Positions 1 through 6,617 of a stretch of DNA of 9,389 nucleotides are shown one piece after another. This DNA comes from Candidatus Roizmanbacteria bacterium (GTDB taxonomy: Bacteria; Patescibacteriota; Microgenomatia; UBA1406; GWC2-37-13). Positions within the stretch are counted from its first letter, which is position 1; each line of letters begins with the position of its first letter. The position numbers and the translations under genes are program-made. The notes beneath the pieces were generated by a model that searched no databases, had not been told where the DNA came from, and worked only from the letters and a program-made list of their open reading frames with translations. The stretch is taken from assembly GCA_013334845.1 (NCBI GenBank), contig JAAXWV010000043.1:1-9389 (forward strand). The letters run 5' to 3'.

Positions 1-2
1 TC

Positions 3-635
3 ATTCTTCATGATTGGTCTACGCTGAAAATTCCCCTACCTCCACAGACATCGACGCATTTAAAGATTGAAACGCCAAAGGAGGTGTCAAACCCCTACCA
101 CTGGAAATCGCTTCAGGAAGGGTACAATATGCTCAACGAACTGATGCTCAAATATCCCCAGTTAGAAAAGGAGATAGCTCAAATTGCGGGGAATAGCGAT
201 ATGAAAGCTGCTGGCTATGCGCAAATTGTGGAAGACCTGACCAAACTCTTCGGAGAAGTACCCGAAAATCCACTGCCCGTCGGTGCCGCTTTTTGGCATC
301 TGGATACTGTGTTTGCACGGGTGAAAGAACTGGGTTTGAAACCGGCACTAGTATATGAACTGGCGAAAACTCAGGTGAAAGATTGGAAAGGATTGAGTGC
401 AATGGCAGCCGATTTGGAGCGCGAGAAAAACCCGATGGTTCGAGTAGACACAGCCCCGGCTACACATTTTCATGTGAACAATCCCCGTAATCCACAACTT
501 TCCCGGTATCAGCCGCTTAACAAGGTTCATATAGGAGTGTCGCCAACGCATGTGTGGGAGATGATGTATGAGTTGTCTACCGTGGCACAATTCATGCCAG
601 ATCGATATAACTCGGTTTCTTTAAAAAGCCCATAG
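3..635 (+). CDS. Unknown protein, 5' end outside the window
   Basis: I do not recognise this protein. The frame is open to the left edge, so about 210 residues are visible and the true start is missing. A GTG at 84 could be taken as a start, but it is fused to the purine-rich run AAAGGAGGTG at 77-86 with no spacing. The codons before it (reading HDWSTLKIPLPP near the edge) look like continuing protein, so I prefer a partial gene. The visible part is soluble and rich in charged helices, for example residues reading NMLNELMLKYPQLEKEIAQI. It has a His/Asn/Pro-rich stretch HFHVNNPRNPQ near the C-terminus and no membrane segment or signal peptide. It ends in TAG. No clear terminator hairpin follows; an A-run at 641-647 lies just after the stop. 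No function is proposed. Confidence 0.7.
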   Translation: MLHDWSTLKIPLPPQTSTHLKIETPKEVSNPYHWKSLQEGYNMLNELMLKYPQLEKEIAQIAGNSDMKAAGYAQIVEDLTKLFGEVPENPLPVGAAFWHLDTVFARVKELGLKPALVYELAKTQVKDWKGLSAMAADLEREKNPMVRVDTAPATHFHVNNPRNPQLSRYQPLNKVHIGVSPTHVWEMMYELSTVAQFMPDRYNSVSLKSP

Positions 636-781
636 GTGGTAAAAAAAGATAGGCATAGAAAATTGAACAAACTACTCAAACTTTAACCCTGATAACAAAT
701 GCTATGCTTGATAATTCTTCTTAAACCTAGCGCAATATCAACCATATAAATTACATATAAGGCTTTATGTTGAGCTATTTC

Positions 782-810
782 TTGTATCCCCCCCCTCCTC
801 GTGCTATACT
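782..810 (+). promoter_or_regulatory. Promoter with poly-C spacer for the two-gene unknown operon
   Basis: A weak -35 box TTGTAT (782-787) is followed by a 17-bp spacer and a -10 box TATACT (805-810). A TG at 802-803 makes it an extended -10 (TGCTATACT). The spacer begins with eight consecutive C (788-795). Transcription would start near 817, about 24 bases before the GTG at 841. The box spacing and the extended motif are seen directly; activity is inferred. Confidence 0.6.
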
Positions 811-840
811 ATAGGTTTACGTTTCGAGTCCACGAAAGTA

Positions 841-1710
841 GTGGTATTTTTGAAAAGTTTCAAGAAGGAATTTATATACTATAAAACATTTATGGTTCGG
901 TCAGAAGAAACTCTTTTAGGTATAGCTGAAAAGATTGATCCAACTTATTTACCCGTTTTGATATTAGATGGCTGTCTACATAGTCTGGGAGAGATTCCTC
1001 CATACGACGAATCCGATTATATATCGGCACATCAATTATTGCATGATCAATTTCTTGATACCTACTTTCCATTAACTGACTACTTAGTACACAAGGGTGG
1101 TAATGATGCGATACAACCACGATTAGATCAGAAATTGCAGTATGGTGATTTGATTTTTGGGCTTAATGACTTCGAGGCTACTATTTCCAGGCTTAAACCA
1201 AATGCGTTATCTTCAGGAAAACAAATGGGGCTGGAGTTGTGGGACGCCATTGGTAATAGTACCCGTGCATTTTGGGATCCGCAAGCGGTTGAATCTTATC
1301 CTCACGCATATGCTCAAATAGTCGAATGGAGAGGCAAATGGCAGAAGCTACTAAAATCACCAAGAAGCTCCGTTTTTCGTACTGAAGAAAAATGTAGAAG
1401 CGACCTATTATCATGTACAGAAGAATCTTTTAGTTATCTGATGGCGCTAGAAGGTGTGGGCCAAAATTTACCCAACTTGGAAGGCAACGAGAGAAATGTA
1501 TTTCACACAGGTTTTAATAGACTTCAGGAAGTCGTGTTTAGACACTTAACAGTTTGTTCCCTAGCTTATCCGACTTTTGTCTCAGAAGTCAATTTTCCAG
1601 TGAGTTTAAATTTTATAAAAGGAGAGGAAGGACCTGATTCGCATGGACCGGACGGACATTTGTCTGCAAAAGAAAAAATGGCCAGAAAAAAATGGGAAAT
1701 TATTAAATAA
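841..1710 (+). CDS. Unknown protein A of a two-gene unit
   Basis: I do not recognise this 289-residue protein. It starts at GTG 841, the first usable start after the promoter at 782-810. A second candidate is ATG 892 (MVRSEETLLG), which would remove 17 residues; neither has a convincing ribosome site. It appears soluble and mostly helical, with no signal peptide or long membrane segment. Features are an acidic, aromatic stretch around residues 55-82 (HDQFLDTYFPLTDYL), Trp-rich helices at about 134-167 (LWDAIGN, FWDPQAVESYPHAY, WRGKW), a Cys-containing helix at 185-205, and a charged tail with GPDSHGPDGHLSAKEKMARK from residue 264. Only 13 bases separate its stop from the next gene, so the two are probably co-transcribed. 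The base composition is more AT-rich than the upstream partial gene. Confidence 0.75.
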   Translation: MVFLKSFKKEFIYYKTFMVRSEETLLGIAEKIDPTYLPVLILDGCLHSLGEIPPYDESDYISAHQLLHDQFLDTYFPLTDYLVHKGGNDAIQPRLDQKLQYGDLIFGLNDFEATISRLKPNALSSGKQMGLELWDAIGNSTRAFWDPQAVESYPHAYAQIVEWRGKWQKLLKSPRSSVFRTEEKCRSDLLSCTEESFSYLMALEGVGQNLPNLEGNERNVFHTGFNRLQEVVFRHLTVCSLAYPTFVSEVNFPVSLNFIKGEEGPDSHGPDGHLSAKEKMARKKWEIIK

Positions 1711-1723
1711 ACCAAACTGATAT

Positions 1724-2521
1724 ATGGAAATTAGAACAGGGAGAGGAGTCGGCAATGTGCCAGACAATGCGTCACAGGCACGAGAGGCTTCCCCACATAT
1801 TTTATGTGATATCGTCCCTTACTTAAGTGAAAAGGCAGCAGCTAGCGACCATTTAAAGCATTGGAAGGATCTATTTGCCGATCTCGAAAATATACGTAAC
1901 GGGGAACTGGGCTATATTTTTCAATCAGGAAAGAATCTGAAAGTAGCATTGCTTGAAAATGTGTGGTGGCCGAAGAAAAATTTAGAGGAGTATTCTAATT
2001 GTATCCTAGATGCATCAGATATAGAGCTTATTCAAGCACCTGATCGGATAAGAGAACTTCAGGAGGCTCTTGCTTTGCAATCACGCTTGATTCTTAGAGG
2101 ATCTCGGCCCATTACATTGTCGCAATATGAACGTCATCGGATAGCAATTAATATGATGGGAGCTATGAGCGTATTAGGCAACTCAGATAATGATACGTCT
2201 AAAATATCCAGCATACGGACTCAAGTTGATGTGCCAGTTGATCCTTTAAACTTAGATACACGAAATCAATACTGGATAACGCTTCGCGAAGCCTTACTTC
2301 AAGTCCCATCCGGGGCAGATGCATTAATCGCAGATTACATGATTGCGCTTGATTATATTCCTGAGTTGGCGCGTAGTAAAGGAAAGTGGAGTATGGATCG
2401 ATGGGAGAAATTTGAACTATCAACATTTTATTTGATGCAAGATATGGCGCAGCAATTTCCATTTCGCACGCCAGAGATTCAGCAATTTCACGTAATTCCC
2501 GGTGGAAAACATGACAGTTAA
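1724..2521 (+). CDS. Unknown protein B of a two-gene unit
   Basis: I do not recognise this 265-residue protein. ATG 1724 has no ribosome site. GTG 1757 (residue 12, reading MPDNASQAREASP) has an AGGAG at 1744-1748 with 8-base spacing and may be the real start, giving 254 residues. The protein looks soluble and helical, with no signal peptide. Visible features are HLKHWKDLFADLENI (residues 43-57), an aromatic patch VWWPKKNLEEY (80-90), a basic helix YERHRIAINMMGAM (135-148), a polar Asn/Asp/Ser linker (152-163) and a Trp/Met-rich C-terminal part (KWSMDRWEKFELSTFYLMQD). It follows protein A by 13 bases and has no promoter of its own that I can see. Its stop faces the LCP gene on the other strand with a 16-base gap, and no clear terminator lies between them. 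Confidence 0.75.
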   Translation: MEIRTGRGVGNVPDNASQAREASPHILCDIVPYLSEKAAASDHLKHWKDLFADLENIRNGELGYIFQSGKNLKVALLENVWWPKKNLEEYSNCILDASDIELIQAPDRIRELQEALALQSRLILRGSRPITLSQYERHRIAINMMGAMSVLGNSDNDTSKISSIRTQVDVPVDPLNLDTRNQYWITLREALLQVPSGADALIADYMIALDYIPELARSKGKWSMDRWEKFELSTFYLMQDMAQQFPFRTPEIQQFHVIPGGKHDS

Positions 2522-2537
2522 ATCTCCCCACGTAGTA

Positions 2538-3767
2538 TTAATTGGTCGGTTTTGGGAGTTGGGTTGGAGATTTGAGAATTCCTGACAGGGTAGCTGTCGG
2601 GGTCGGTTCAACATCATTTACAAAATCACTCACCGCTAGTTTCACCGAATCCCACTTATCTATTCCTTCCCGAGAGGTGAGAATATAAGCGCCTGTTGAG
2701 GCAGTGCCGCTTTTTAAATAGTTGCTGTCGGATAGTACGAGTGTTTTGATTTTGTATAAACCAGCGTTCTTCGCTTCGCCTATAAATTTCTGAATCACTG
2801 AGGGAGAGATGTCCACTTTTATATGCTGGGAAAGTTCATCCATAAGCGGGATAATTTTTGGGAGAAATCCGACTGAGACGACTTTATCCTTCACGGCCTC
2901 GATCACCCGTTGCTGGCGGGCTGCACGACCAAAATCAGTGCCGTCTTGTAGAGAATGTCGCGAACGTGCGTATTTAAGCGCAGTCTCACCTGTCATATGA
3001 GTAAGTCCTTTATCGAAATGGAGGTGTTCATATCGGCAGGGAAAGGCAACAGCAGGATCCTTGGTGATATTGTCGAAAAATGTTTGAAGATCAGGGTGAT
3101 CCTTAAAAAGAGTGTCCCGTTCGGCGACGAGGTCGGCAGAGATCGGGCCGAGGTATTTTTCCACCTGGTGAAACTGATCATCTTTTCCACAGAGATCTTT
3201 TTCCTTTCCATCAATAGGATATTCATAATCATCGAAGGTTTTCTCTACATTTACATCAATCCCCCCGAGGATATCAATCGCCTTTTTAAAACCGGTGAAA
3301 TCGACAAAAACATAGTTGTCCATCTTGAGTCCGGTTACCTCTTCCACTTTTGAAGAGAAGACGTCGCCGGTCACATTGGCATCTAGAGTCTGGACATCGG
3401 GATAGTCTTTCGGGAAGAGCTCCATCTGATAGACAGCATTAATTTTTTCGTGATAGTCGGCACCTGACTTGGTGGGAATATCTACCCAGGTATCGCGGGG
3501 GAGGGAAAGCATGTGTACTTTCTTCGTTTTGAGGTCGATATTTGCGGCAATCATGGTGTCGGTGAGGTAAGCTCCGTCGTGACCAGCACCGCCATAGCCT
3601 GCAATCAAAATGTTGAATATTGTTTTTTCCGGAGCTGGTTTTTTCGTTACGGTCTTGGTAGTCGGTTTATAGATGGCCTGGTAAAAGTGGAGGAGCTTGT
3701 ATGAGATGAATCCGAGAGCCAGTACAAATACAACGCCGACGATAATTGCTATTTTTTTAAGCGACAT
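2538..3767 (-). CDS. LytR-CpsA-Psr (LCP) family cell-envelope protein
   Basis: A 409-residue membrane-anchored LCP protein. The family transfers lipid-linked glycopolymers to the cell wall outside the membrane. Residues 5-27 form one membrane segment after MSLKK, so the rest is extracytoplasmic. The LCP domain is clear: FNILIAGYGG (51-60), LTDTMIAANID with Asp70, HMLSLPRDTWVDIP with Arg91, HEKINAVY (106-113), DNYVFVDFTGFKKAIDILGG (150-169), and ALKYARSRH plus DFGRAARQQRVIE (263-290) with the conserved arginines. A short C-terminal domain (about 315-385) and a Pro/Thr-rich tail follow. A segment at about 185-245 carries the protein's only two cysteines, Cys193 and Cys244, which could pair outside the membrane. 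The exact polymer transferred cannot be told. A -10 box lies 8 bases before the ATG, so the mRNA is nearly leaderless. Confidence 0.93.
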   Translation of the reverse strand: MSLKKIAIIVGVVFVLALGFISYKLLHFYQAIYKPTTKTVTKKPAPEKTIFNILIAGYGGAGHDGAYLTDTMIAANIDLKTKKVHMLSLPRDTWVDIPTKSGADYHEKINAVYQMELFPKDYPDVQTLDANVTGDVFSSKVEEVTGLKMDNYVFVDFTGFKKAIDILGGIDVNVEKTFDDYEYPIDGKEKDLCGKDDQFHQVEKYLGPISADLVAERDTLFKDHPDLQTFFDNITKDPAVAFPCRYEHLHFDKGLTHMTGETALKYARSRHSLQDGTDFGRAARQQRVIEAVKDKVVSVGFLPKIIPLMDELSQHIKVDISPSVIQKFIGEAKNAGLYKIKTLVLSDSNYLKSGTASTGAYILTSREGIDKWDSVKLAVSDFVNDVEPTPTATLSGILKSPTQLPKPTN

Positions 3768-3775
3768 AAAAGAAC

Positions 3776-3781
3776 ATTATA
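3776..3781 (-). promoter_or_regulatory. -10 box for the LCP gene (near-leaderless)
   Basis: On the minus strand a perfect TATAAT lies at 3781-3776. The ATG begins at 3767, so the predicted start of transcription falls 0-3 bases before the start codon. No ribosome site is present (ATAATGTTCTTTTATG reads into the gene). I see no good -35 box and no TGn extension, so strength is unknown. Confidence 0.5.
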
Positions 3782-3860
3782 TAGTAATTTTTAATTTGAA
3801 ATTAGGAGATAGTTGATAGAATCTAGTTTAGAGCGTTGTCTGTCATTCTGTTGTCTTTAT

Positions 3861-3962
3861 GTCATCCCGTGCTTGACACGGGATCCAATACCATCATTCC
3901 TACCAGGAAATCAGAAAAGCGGTGATTGATAGCACTGGATTTCCGCGTTCGCGGGAATGACG
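3861..3962. repeat. MITE-like palindromic repeat element of about 100 bp
   Basis: The two ends are imperfect inverted copies of each other: GTCATCCCG... and GGATCCA at 3861-3887, and TGGATTTCCGCG...GGGAATGAC at 3936-3961. Each end is also a hairpin. The left stem ATCCCGTG/CACGGGAT (3864-3871, 3877-3884) is an 8-bp perfect match around loop CTTGA. The right stem ATTTCCGCG/CGCGGGAAT (3939-3947, 3950-3958) has one G-T pair. A small hairpin TTCCT-ACC-AGGAA sits between them. A GTCATTC at 3842-3848 hints at a further partial end. Interspersed repeats ending in GTCAT-CCCG and GGGAATGAC occur in many bacterial genomes. It lies between the phosphoribosyltransferase stop and the LCP promoter and could also act as a terminator. 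There is no coding capacity. Confidence 0.75.
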
Positions 3963-4006
3963 ATACGGATATGCACGTCTTGTTATTTGGTTATTGGAAT
4001 TTGTGG

Positions 4007-4561
4007 TTAGAGTTTTTCCAGTATTGCTACTTCTTTTTTGGTGAAGCCCACTTCCAGTAGTTTTTTGACAGCACTTTTTTCATCACCGTACATTTTGATA
4101 AACGACTCTTTGGTTTCTCGCAGATCATAGGGAAAGATAATCCATGAGTCGATATTTTTAATCCAAAAGTCGGGAATAAATTTAGTACGGGGTTTGATAT
4201 ACGGGGAGAGAGTATACACTTTTTTAACGGGAAAATTATTGAAGTATGAGGTTGCCCGCTGGAATGTCTTTCCAGAATCGGATACTTCATCGATTATAAG
4301 AATGGTCTTATCTTCAAAGGAGTGCAGGGGTACCTCGGAAATGTATGGTTCTTTTACTGCCCCAAATCCCGAATATGATGAGATAGTCATATGAGAAATA
4401 GCAGTATCCAGGAGGTCTGAAAAGATACGGGCCGGTATAAGCCCTCCACGAGAGATGGCTACAATCTTATCAAAATGAACGTCTTTCATAGTGGTCGCCA
4501 ATTCGAGACAATCATCGACGTATTGGTTCCATGATAGTTTGTGAAAAGTAATCTCAGACAT
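4007..4561 (-). CDS. Purine-type phosphoribosyltransferase
   Basis: A 184-residue cytoplasmic protein of the type I phosphoribosyltransferase fold. It would join a free base, probably xanthine, guanine or hypoxanthine, to PRPP for purine salvage. The PRPP-binding loop is ILIIDEVSDSGKT at residues 87-99, with acidic Asp91 and Glu92 ahead of the SDSGKT turn. The early motif VAISRGGLIPARIFSDLL (34-51) and the late aromatic segment DFWIKNIDSWIIFPYD (131-146) match bacterial xanthine/hypoxanthine enzymes of the gpt type. I chose ATG 4561 (MSEITF) over ATG 4570 (MLRMSEITF) because the minus-strand promoter predicts transcription starting near 4564. The 4570 codon would then lie upstream of the transcript. 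The gene is transcribed away from the DUF2207 gene. Substrate choice is not certain; regulation of another pathway by a PRT-like protein is a less likely alternative. Confidence 0.88.
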   Translation of the reverse strand: MSEITFHKLSWNQYVDDCLELATTMKDVHFDKIVAISRGGLIPARIFSDLLDTAISHMTISSYSGFGAVKEPYISEVPLHSFEDKTILIIDEVSDSGKTFQRATSYFNNFPVKKVYTLSPYIKPRTKFIPDFWIKNIDSWIIFPYDLRETKESFIKMYGDEKSAVKKLLEVGFTKKEVAILEKL

Positions 4562-4570
4562 ACGAAGCAT

Positions 4571-4579
4571 AGTATATCA
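4571..4579 (-). promoter_or_regulatory. Extended -10 promoter of the phosphoribosyltransferase gene
   Basis: On the minus strand TGATATACT is read from 4579 to 4571, a TGn-extended -10 box. Transcription would start near 4564, only about 3 bases before ATG 4561, so the gene is probably leaderless. No clear -35 box is needed or seen. The same nine bases occur before the broken peptidase at 8440. Confidence 0.65.
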
Positions 4580-4591
4580 TGAATCAGACTA

Positions 4592-4600
4592 TGGTATCAT
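4592..4600 (+). promoter_or_regulatory. Extended -10 promoter of the DUF2207 gene
   Basis: TGGTATCAT is a TGn-extended -10 box on the plus strand. Transcription would start near 4607, about 4 bases before ATG 4611, giving a leaderless or almost leaderless mRNA. It lies back to back with the minus-strand promoter at 4571-4579; 12 bases separate the two motifs. Confidence 0.6.
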
Positions 4601-4610
4601 TTTGTGTACC

Positions 4611-6272
4611 ATGAAAAGAATTGCCATCTTTGCGCTGTTGTTTATCAGCATCATACTGCCGCAGACACTGCACGCCCAAGAAATCACAACTGAACAGATT
4701 CTTGATTATTCCACAACGGATGTGATAAATATGGATGGTACTGTTGCTGTGAAAGAATCAATTCAGTATGATTTTGGCAATGCTCAGCGACATGGTATCT
4801 ATCGTACTATTCCTCTCATAAAATCCGATAACGGAAAAGAATACAGAATGAATTTACAGATTAACAGCATAACCGATGAGAAAGGGTTACCATATCGGTA
4901 CGAAGTTACGGAAGGCAGGCGCAGTATTGAAGTAAAAGTGGGTGATGCAAAGTCGACAGTAACAGGAGTTCATACCTATGTGATCAGTTATGAAGTGAGT
5001 GGAGCAATCGGCTATTTTACCGATCATGATGAGTTGTATTGGAACGCGACGGGTAACCAATGGATGGCACCGATACGCCACACATCTGTACAGGTTTTTT
5101 TTCCTCCTAATTTTGATATTGTGAAAGCAAATGCTGCCTGTTATACGGGCATCATAGGCTCTACCTCCTCAAATTGCACTACAAAACAGACGGGTGAATC
5201 AACACAAATTGAAACAGGAGAGCTGGCTCCGAATGAGGGGCTGACATTTGTTGTGGGGTTTCCCAAGAATGTAGTTGCCGTACTTACACCTGCTCCCGTC
5301 AAGACGTTTCTCAATCAGCCCCAGGGGATTGTTTTCGTAAGTGTTGTCGGACTTCTCGGCTTTGTCTGGTATGTGATTTTTCCTTTATGGATTCCGATCA
5401 AATGGTATCGGAGCGGCCGCGATCCAAAGGTTCCGAAAGGGGTACGCGTTTCGTATGATCCGCCGAAAACCAAACGAGGCAGAAAGCTTGCTCCGGCAGA
5501 GACAGGTGGCTTAATTGATGAACGGGTCGATATGAAGGAATTTGTCGCGACGATTGTAGATCTTGCCCGACGGGGGCACTTGACTATCGAGGAAAAGCAA
5601 AACAAAGAGGTATATCTCGTTAAGGCGAAGGGTTCAAAGGACGAGATGTTGGAATATGAGGCACTTCTATTATCGGAGTTATTTAAGGAGGGTCATTCGG
5701 TGAAACTGGAAGCGGGAAGTCTAGTCGATGTTGTTCTGCATATGAAAGACCGGGTGTACGACAACCTTGTATCCAGCGGATTTTTCCCAACTAATCCTCT
5801 TGTACTTCGCACAATCTTCGGAGTTATTGCAGGATTGGCGATAGTCAGCCTCAATGTCCCGCTTCTCATTATGACGCTTATTTTCGGCTTCAGTATGTCG
5901 AAGCGTACCCTTTGGGGGGCTGAGCAAAACGAAGTTGCCAGATCGTTGAAGACATTCATTACTTCCCAAGAGCGGCAGCTTACCTTCCAGGCGAAGGAGA
6001 AGATGCTCTTTGAAAAACTGCTTCCCTATGCAATCGCATTTGGTGTGGAAAAAGTGTGGGCACGACGGTTTGAGGGTATCGACATTCCCCAACCCGAGTG
6101 GTATAAGAGTAGTCGAATGGATACCTTTAACAGTATCGTGTTTGTGAGTGCACTTCACCGGACTTCAACACACTTAGCCTCAGCGGCGGTAGCCCCCGGC
6201 TCGGGCTCTTCAGGATTTTCCGGCGGGTCCTCAGGCGGGGGAGGCGGAGGTGGTGGCGGAGGGAGTTGGTGA
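4611..6272 (+). CDS. DUF2207 family secreted/membrane protein
   Basis: A 553-residue protein of the DUF2207 family of predicted membrane proteins, whose function is not established. It has a signal peptide at residues 1-22 (MKRIAIF...LPQTLHA, cleaved before QEITTEQ). A beta-rich extracytoplasmic domain covers about 25-225, with typical family stretches NMDGTVAVKESIQYDFG and HGIYRTIPL and a Cys177/Cys189 pair. A membrane helix follows at about 238-261 (IVFVSVVGLLGFVWYVIF), then a cytoplasmic region with the family motif YDPPKTKRG and GLIDERVDMKEFVATIVDLARRGHL. A hydrophobic hairpin lies at about 400-428 and a helical region to 520. The end is a Ser/Gly tail with about ten glycines in a row before the final SW. 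Start: an upstream in-frame TTG at 4602 is possible, but ATG 4611 heads the signal peptide and fits the promoter. It stands alone, divergent from the phosphoribosyltransferase. Confidence 0.9.
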   Translation: MKRIAIFALLFISIILPQTLHAQEITTEQILDYSTTDVINMDGTVAVKESIQYDFGNAQRHGIYRTIPLIKSDNGKEYRMNLQINSITDEKGLPYRYEVTEGRRSIEVKVGDAKSTVTGVHTYVISYEVSGAIGYFTDHDELYWNATGNQWMAPIRHTSVQVFFPPNFDIVKANAACYTGIIGSTSSNCTTKQTGESTQIETGELAPNEGLTFVVGFPKNVVAVLTPAPVKTFLNQPQGIVFVSVVGLLGFVWYVIFPLWIPIKWYRSGRDPKVPKGVRVSYDPPKTKRGRKLAPAETGGLIDERVDMKEFVATIVDLARRGHLTIEEKQNKEVYLVKAKGSKDEMLEYEALLLSELFKEGHSVKLEAGSLVDVVLHMKDRVYDNLVSSGFFPTNPLVLRTIFGVIAGLAIVSLNVPLLIMTLIFGFSMSKRTLWGAEQNEVARSLKTFITSQERQLTFQAKEKMLFEKLLPYAIAFGVEKVWARRFEGIDIPQPEWYKSSRMDTFNSIVFVSALHRTSTHLASAAVAPGSGSSGFSGGSSGGGGGGGGGGSW

Positions 6273-6296
6273 GCAGGTGGAATCTTCGTCAGTTTA

Positions 6297-6305
6297 TGAT
6301 AAAAT
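6297..6305 (+). promoter_or_regulatory. Extended -10 promoter of tRNA-Arg
   Basis: TGATAAAAT is a TGn-extended -10 box. Transcription would start near 6312, about 9 bases before the tRNA. It lies in the 48-base gap after the DUF2207 stop, and I see no matching -35 box. Confidence 0.5.
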
Positions 6306-6320
6306 AGGAGATACAAAAAA

Positions 6321-6393
6321 GCACCTATAGCTTAATCGGATAGAGCAGGGGCTTGCGGAGCCTCAGATTCCCGTTCAATTCGGGATAGGTGCA
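6321..6393 (+). tRNA. tRNA-Arg (anticodon GCG)
   Basis: A full 73-base cloverleaf folds by eye. Acceptor GCACCTA/TAGGTGC is perfect, the D stem is GCTT/GAGC around AATCGGATA, and the anticodon stem GGGGC/GCCTC has one G-T pair. The anticodon loop is TTGCGGA with GCG at 6355-6357, the T stem is TCCCG/CGGGA, and the discriminator is A. It would read CGC and CGU codons. G37 next to G36 is what is expected for a CGN-reading tRNA. CCA is not encoded (CTT follows the discriminator) and must be added by an enzyme. Most bacteria use an ACG anticodon that is deaminated to inosine for these codons, so GCG is notable. A peptidase remnant starts 9 bases later. Confidence 0.93.
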
Positions 6394-6402
6394 CTTATTT
6401 TT

Positions 6403-6617
6403 ATGAAACTTCTACTAACTTCAGGAGGGATAATGAATGGGTCGATGATTGCTGCCTTAAAAGAGTTAGCTCAACGTCCACTAAGCGAACTATATCTTGC
6501 CTTCATCCCAACCGCAGCAAATTTAGAAGCAGGTGACAAAAAGTAGAAGACCAGAAAATAGAAATTATTTCTGAGGGAGAGTGGCAAAGGTTTAATTCTG
6601 ATATGATAAGAGAGTGA
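6403..6617 (+). pseudogene. Broken S51 peptidase (peptidase E type), internal deletion
   Basis: ATG 6403 opens a 47-residue frame, MKLLLTSGGIMNGS... to ...LAFIPTAANLEAGDKK, then TAG at 6544. This is the N-terminal strand and IPTAA block of the S51 dipeptidase E family, which normally runs to about 200-250 residues. Immediately after, in another frame (6549-6617), the codons read DQKIEIISEGEWQRFN and SDMIRE before TGA. That resembles an S51 C-terminus; the intact copy here has NDQYKIIES at the matching place. The simplest reading is one gene that lost its middle, including the catalytic Ser and His, with a stop or frameshift at the join. The TGA overlaps the GTG of the next gene (GTGA), suggesting the intact ancestor was coupled to it. 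The N-terminal identity is firm; the C-terminal assignment is inferred. Confidence 0.7.

Noticed and set aside
84..86. GTG as start of the first gene
   Set aside because: It overlaps the AGGAGG run with no spacing, and the frame continues open with protein-like codons to the left edge.
653..707. Inverted repeat GCATAG ... CTATGC as a terminator after the first gene
   Set aside because: Arms are only 6 bases with over 40 bases between them and no T-run follows; probably chance.
743..761. Repeated CATATAA in the AT-rich gap as an operator
   Set aside because: Two short AT-rich copies in an AT-rich stretch are expected by chance.
841..2521. Proteins A and B as distant duplicates of each other
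   Set aside because: A similar W-P...E-Y pattern (FWDPQAVESYP versus VWWPKKNLEEY) is too short, and the rest does not align by eye.
2955..3353. Open frames on the plus strand within the LCP gene (e.g. 132 codons)
   Set aside because: They are antisense to a clear LCP domain and have no recognisable protein features.
5693..6158. Open frames on the minus strand within the DUF2207 gene
   Set aside because: They are shadows of the DUF2207 frame, with no start signals or domain character.
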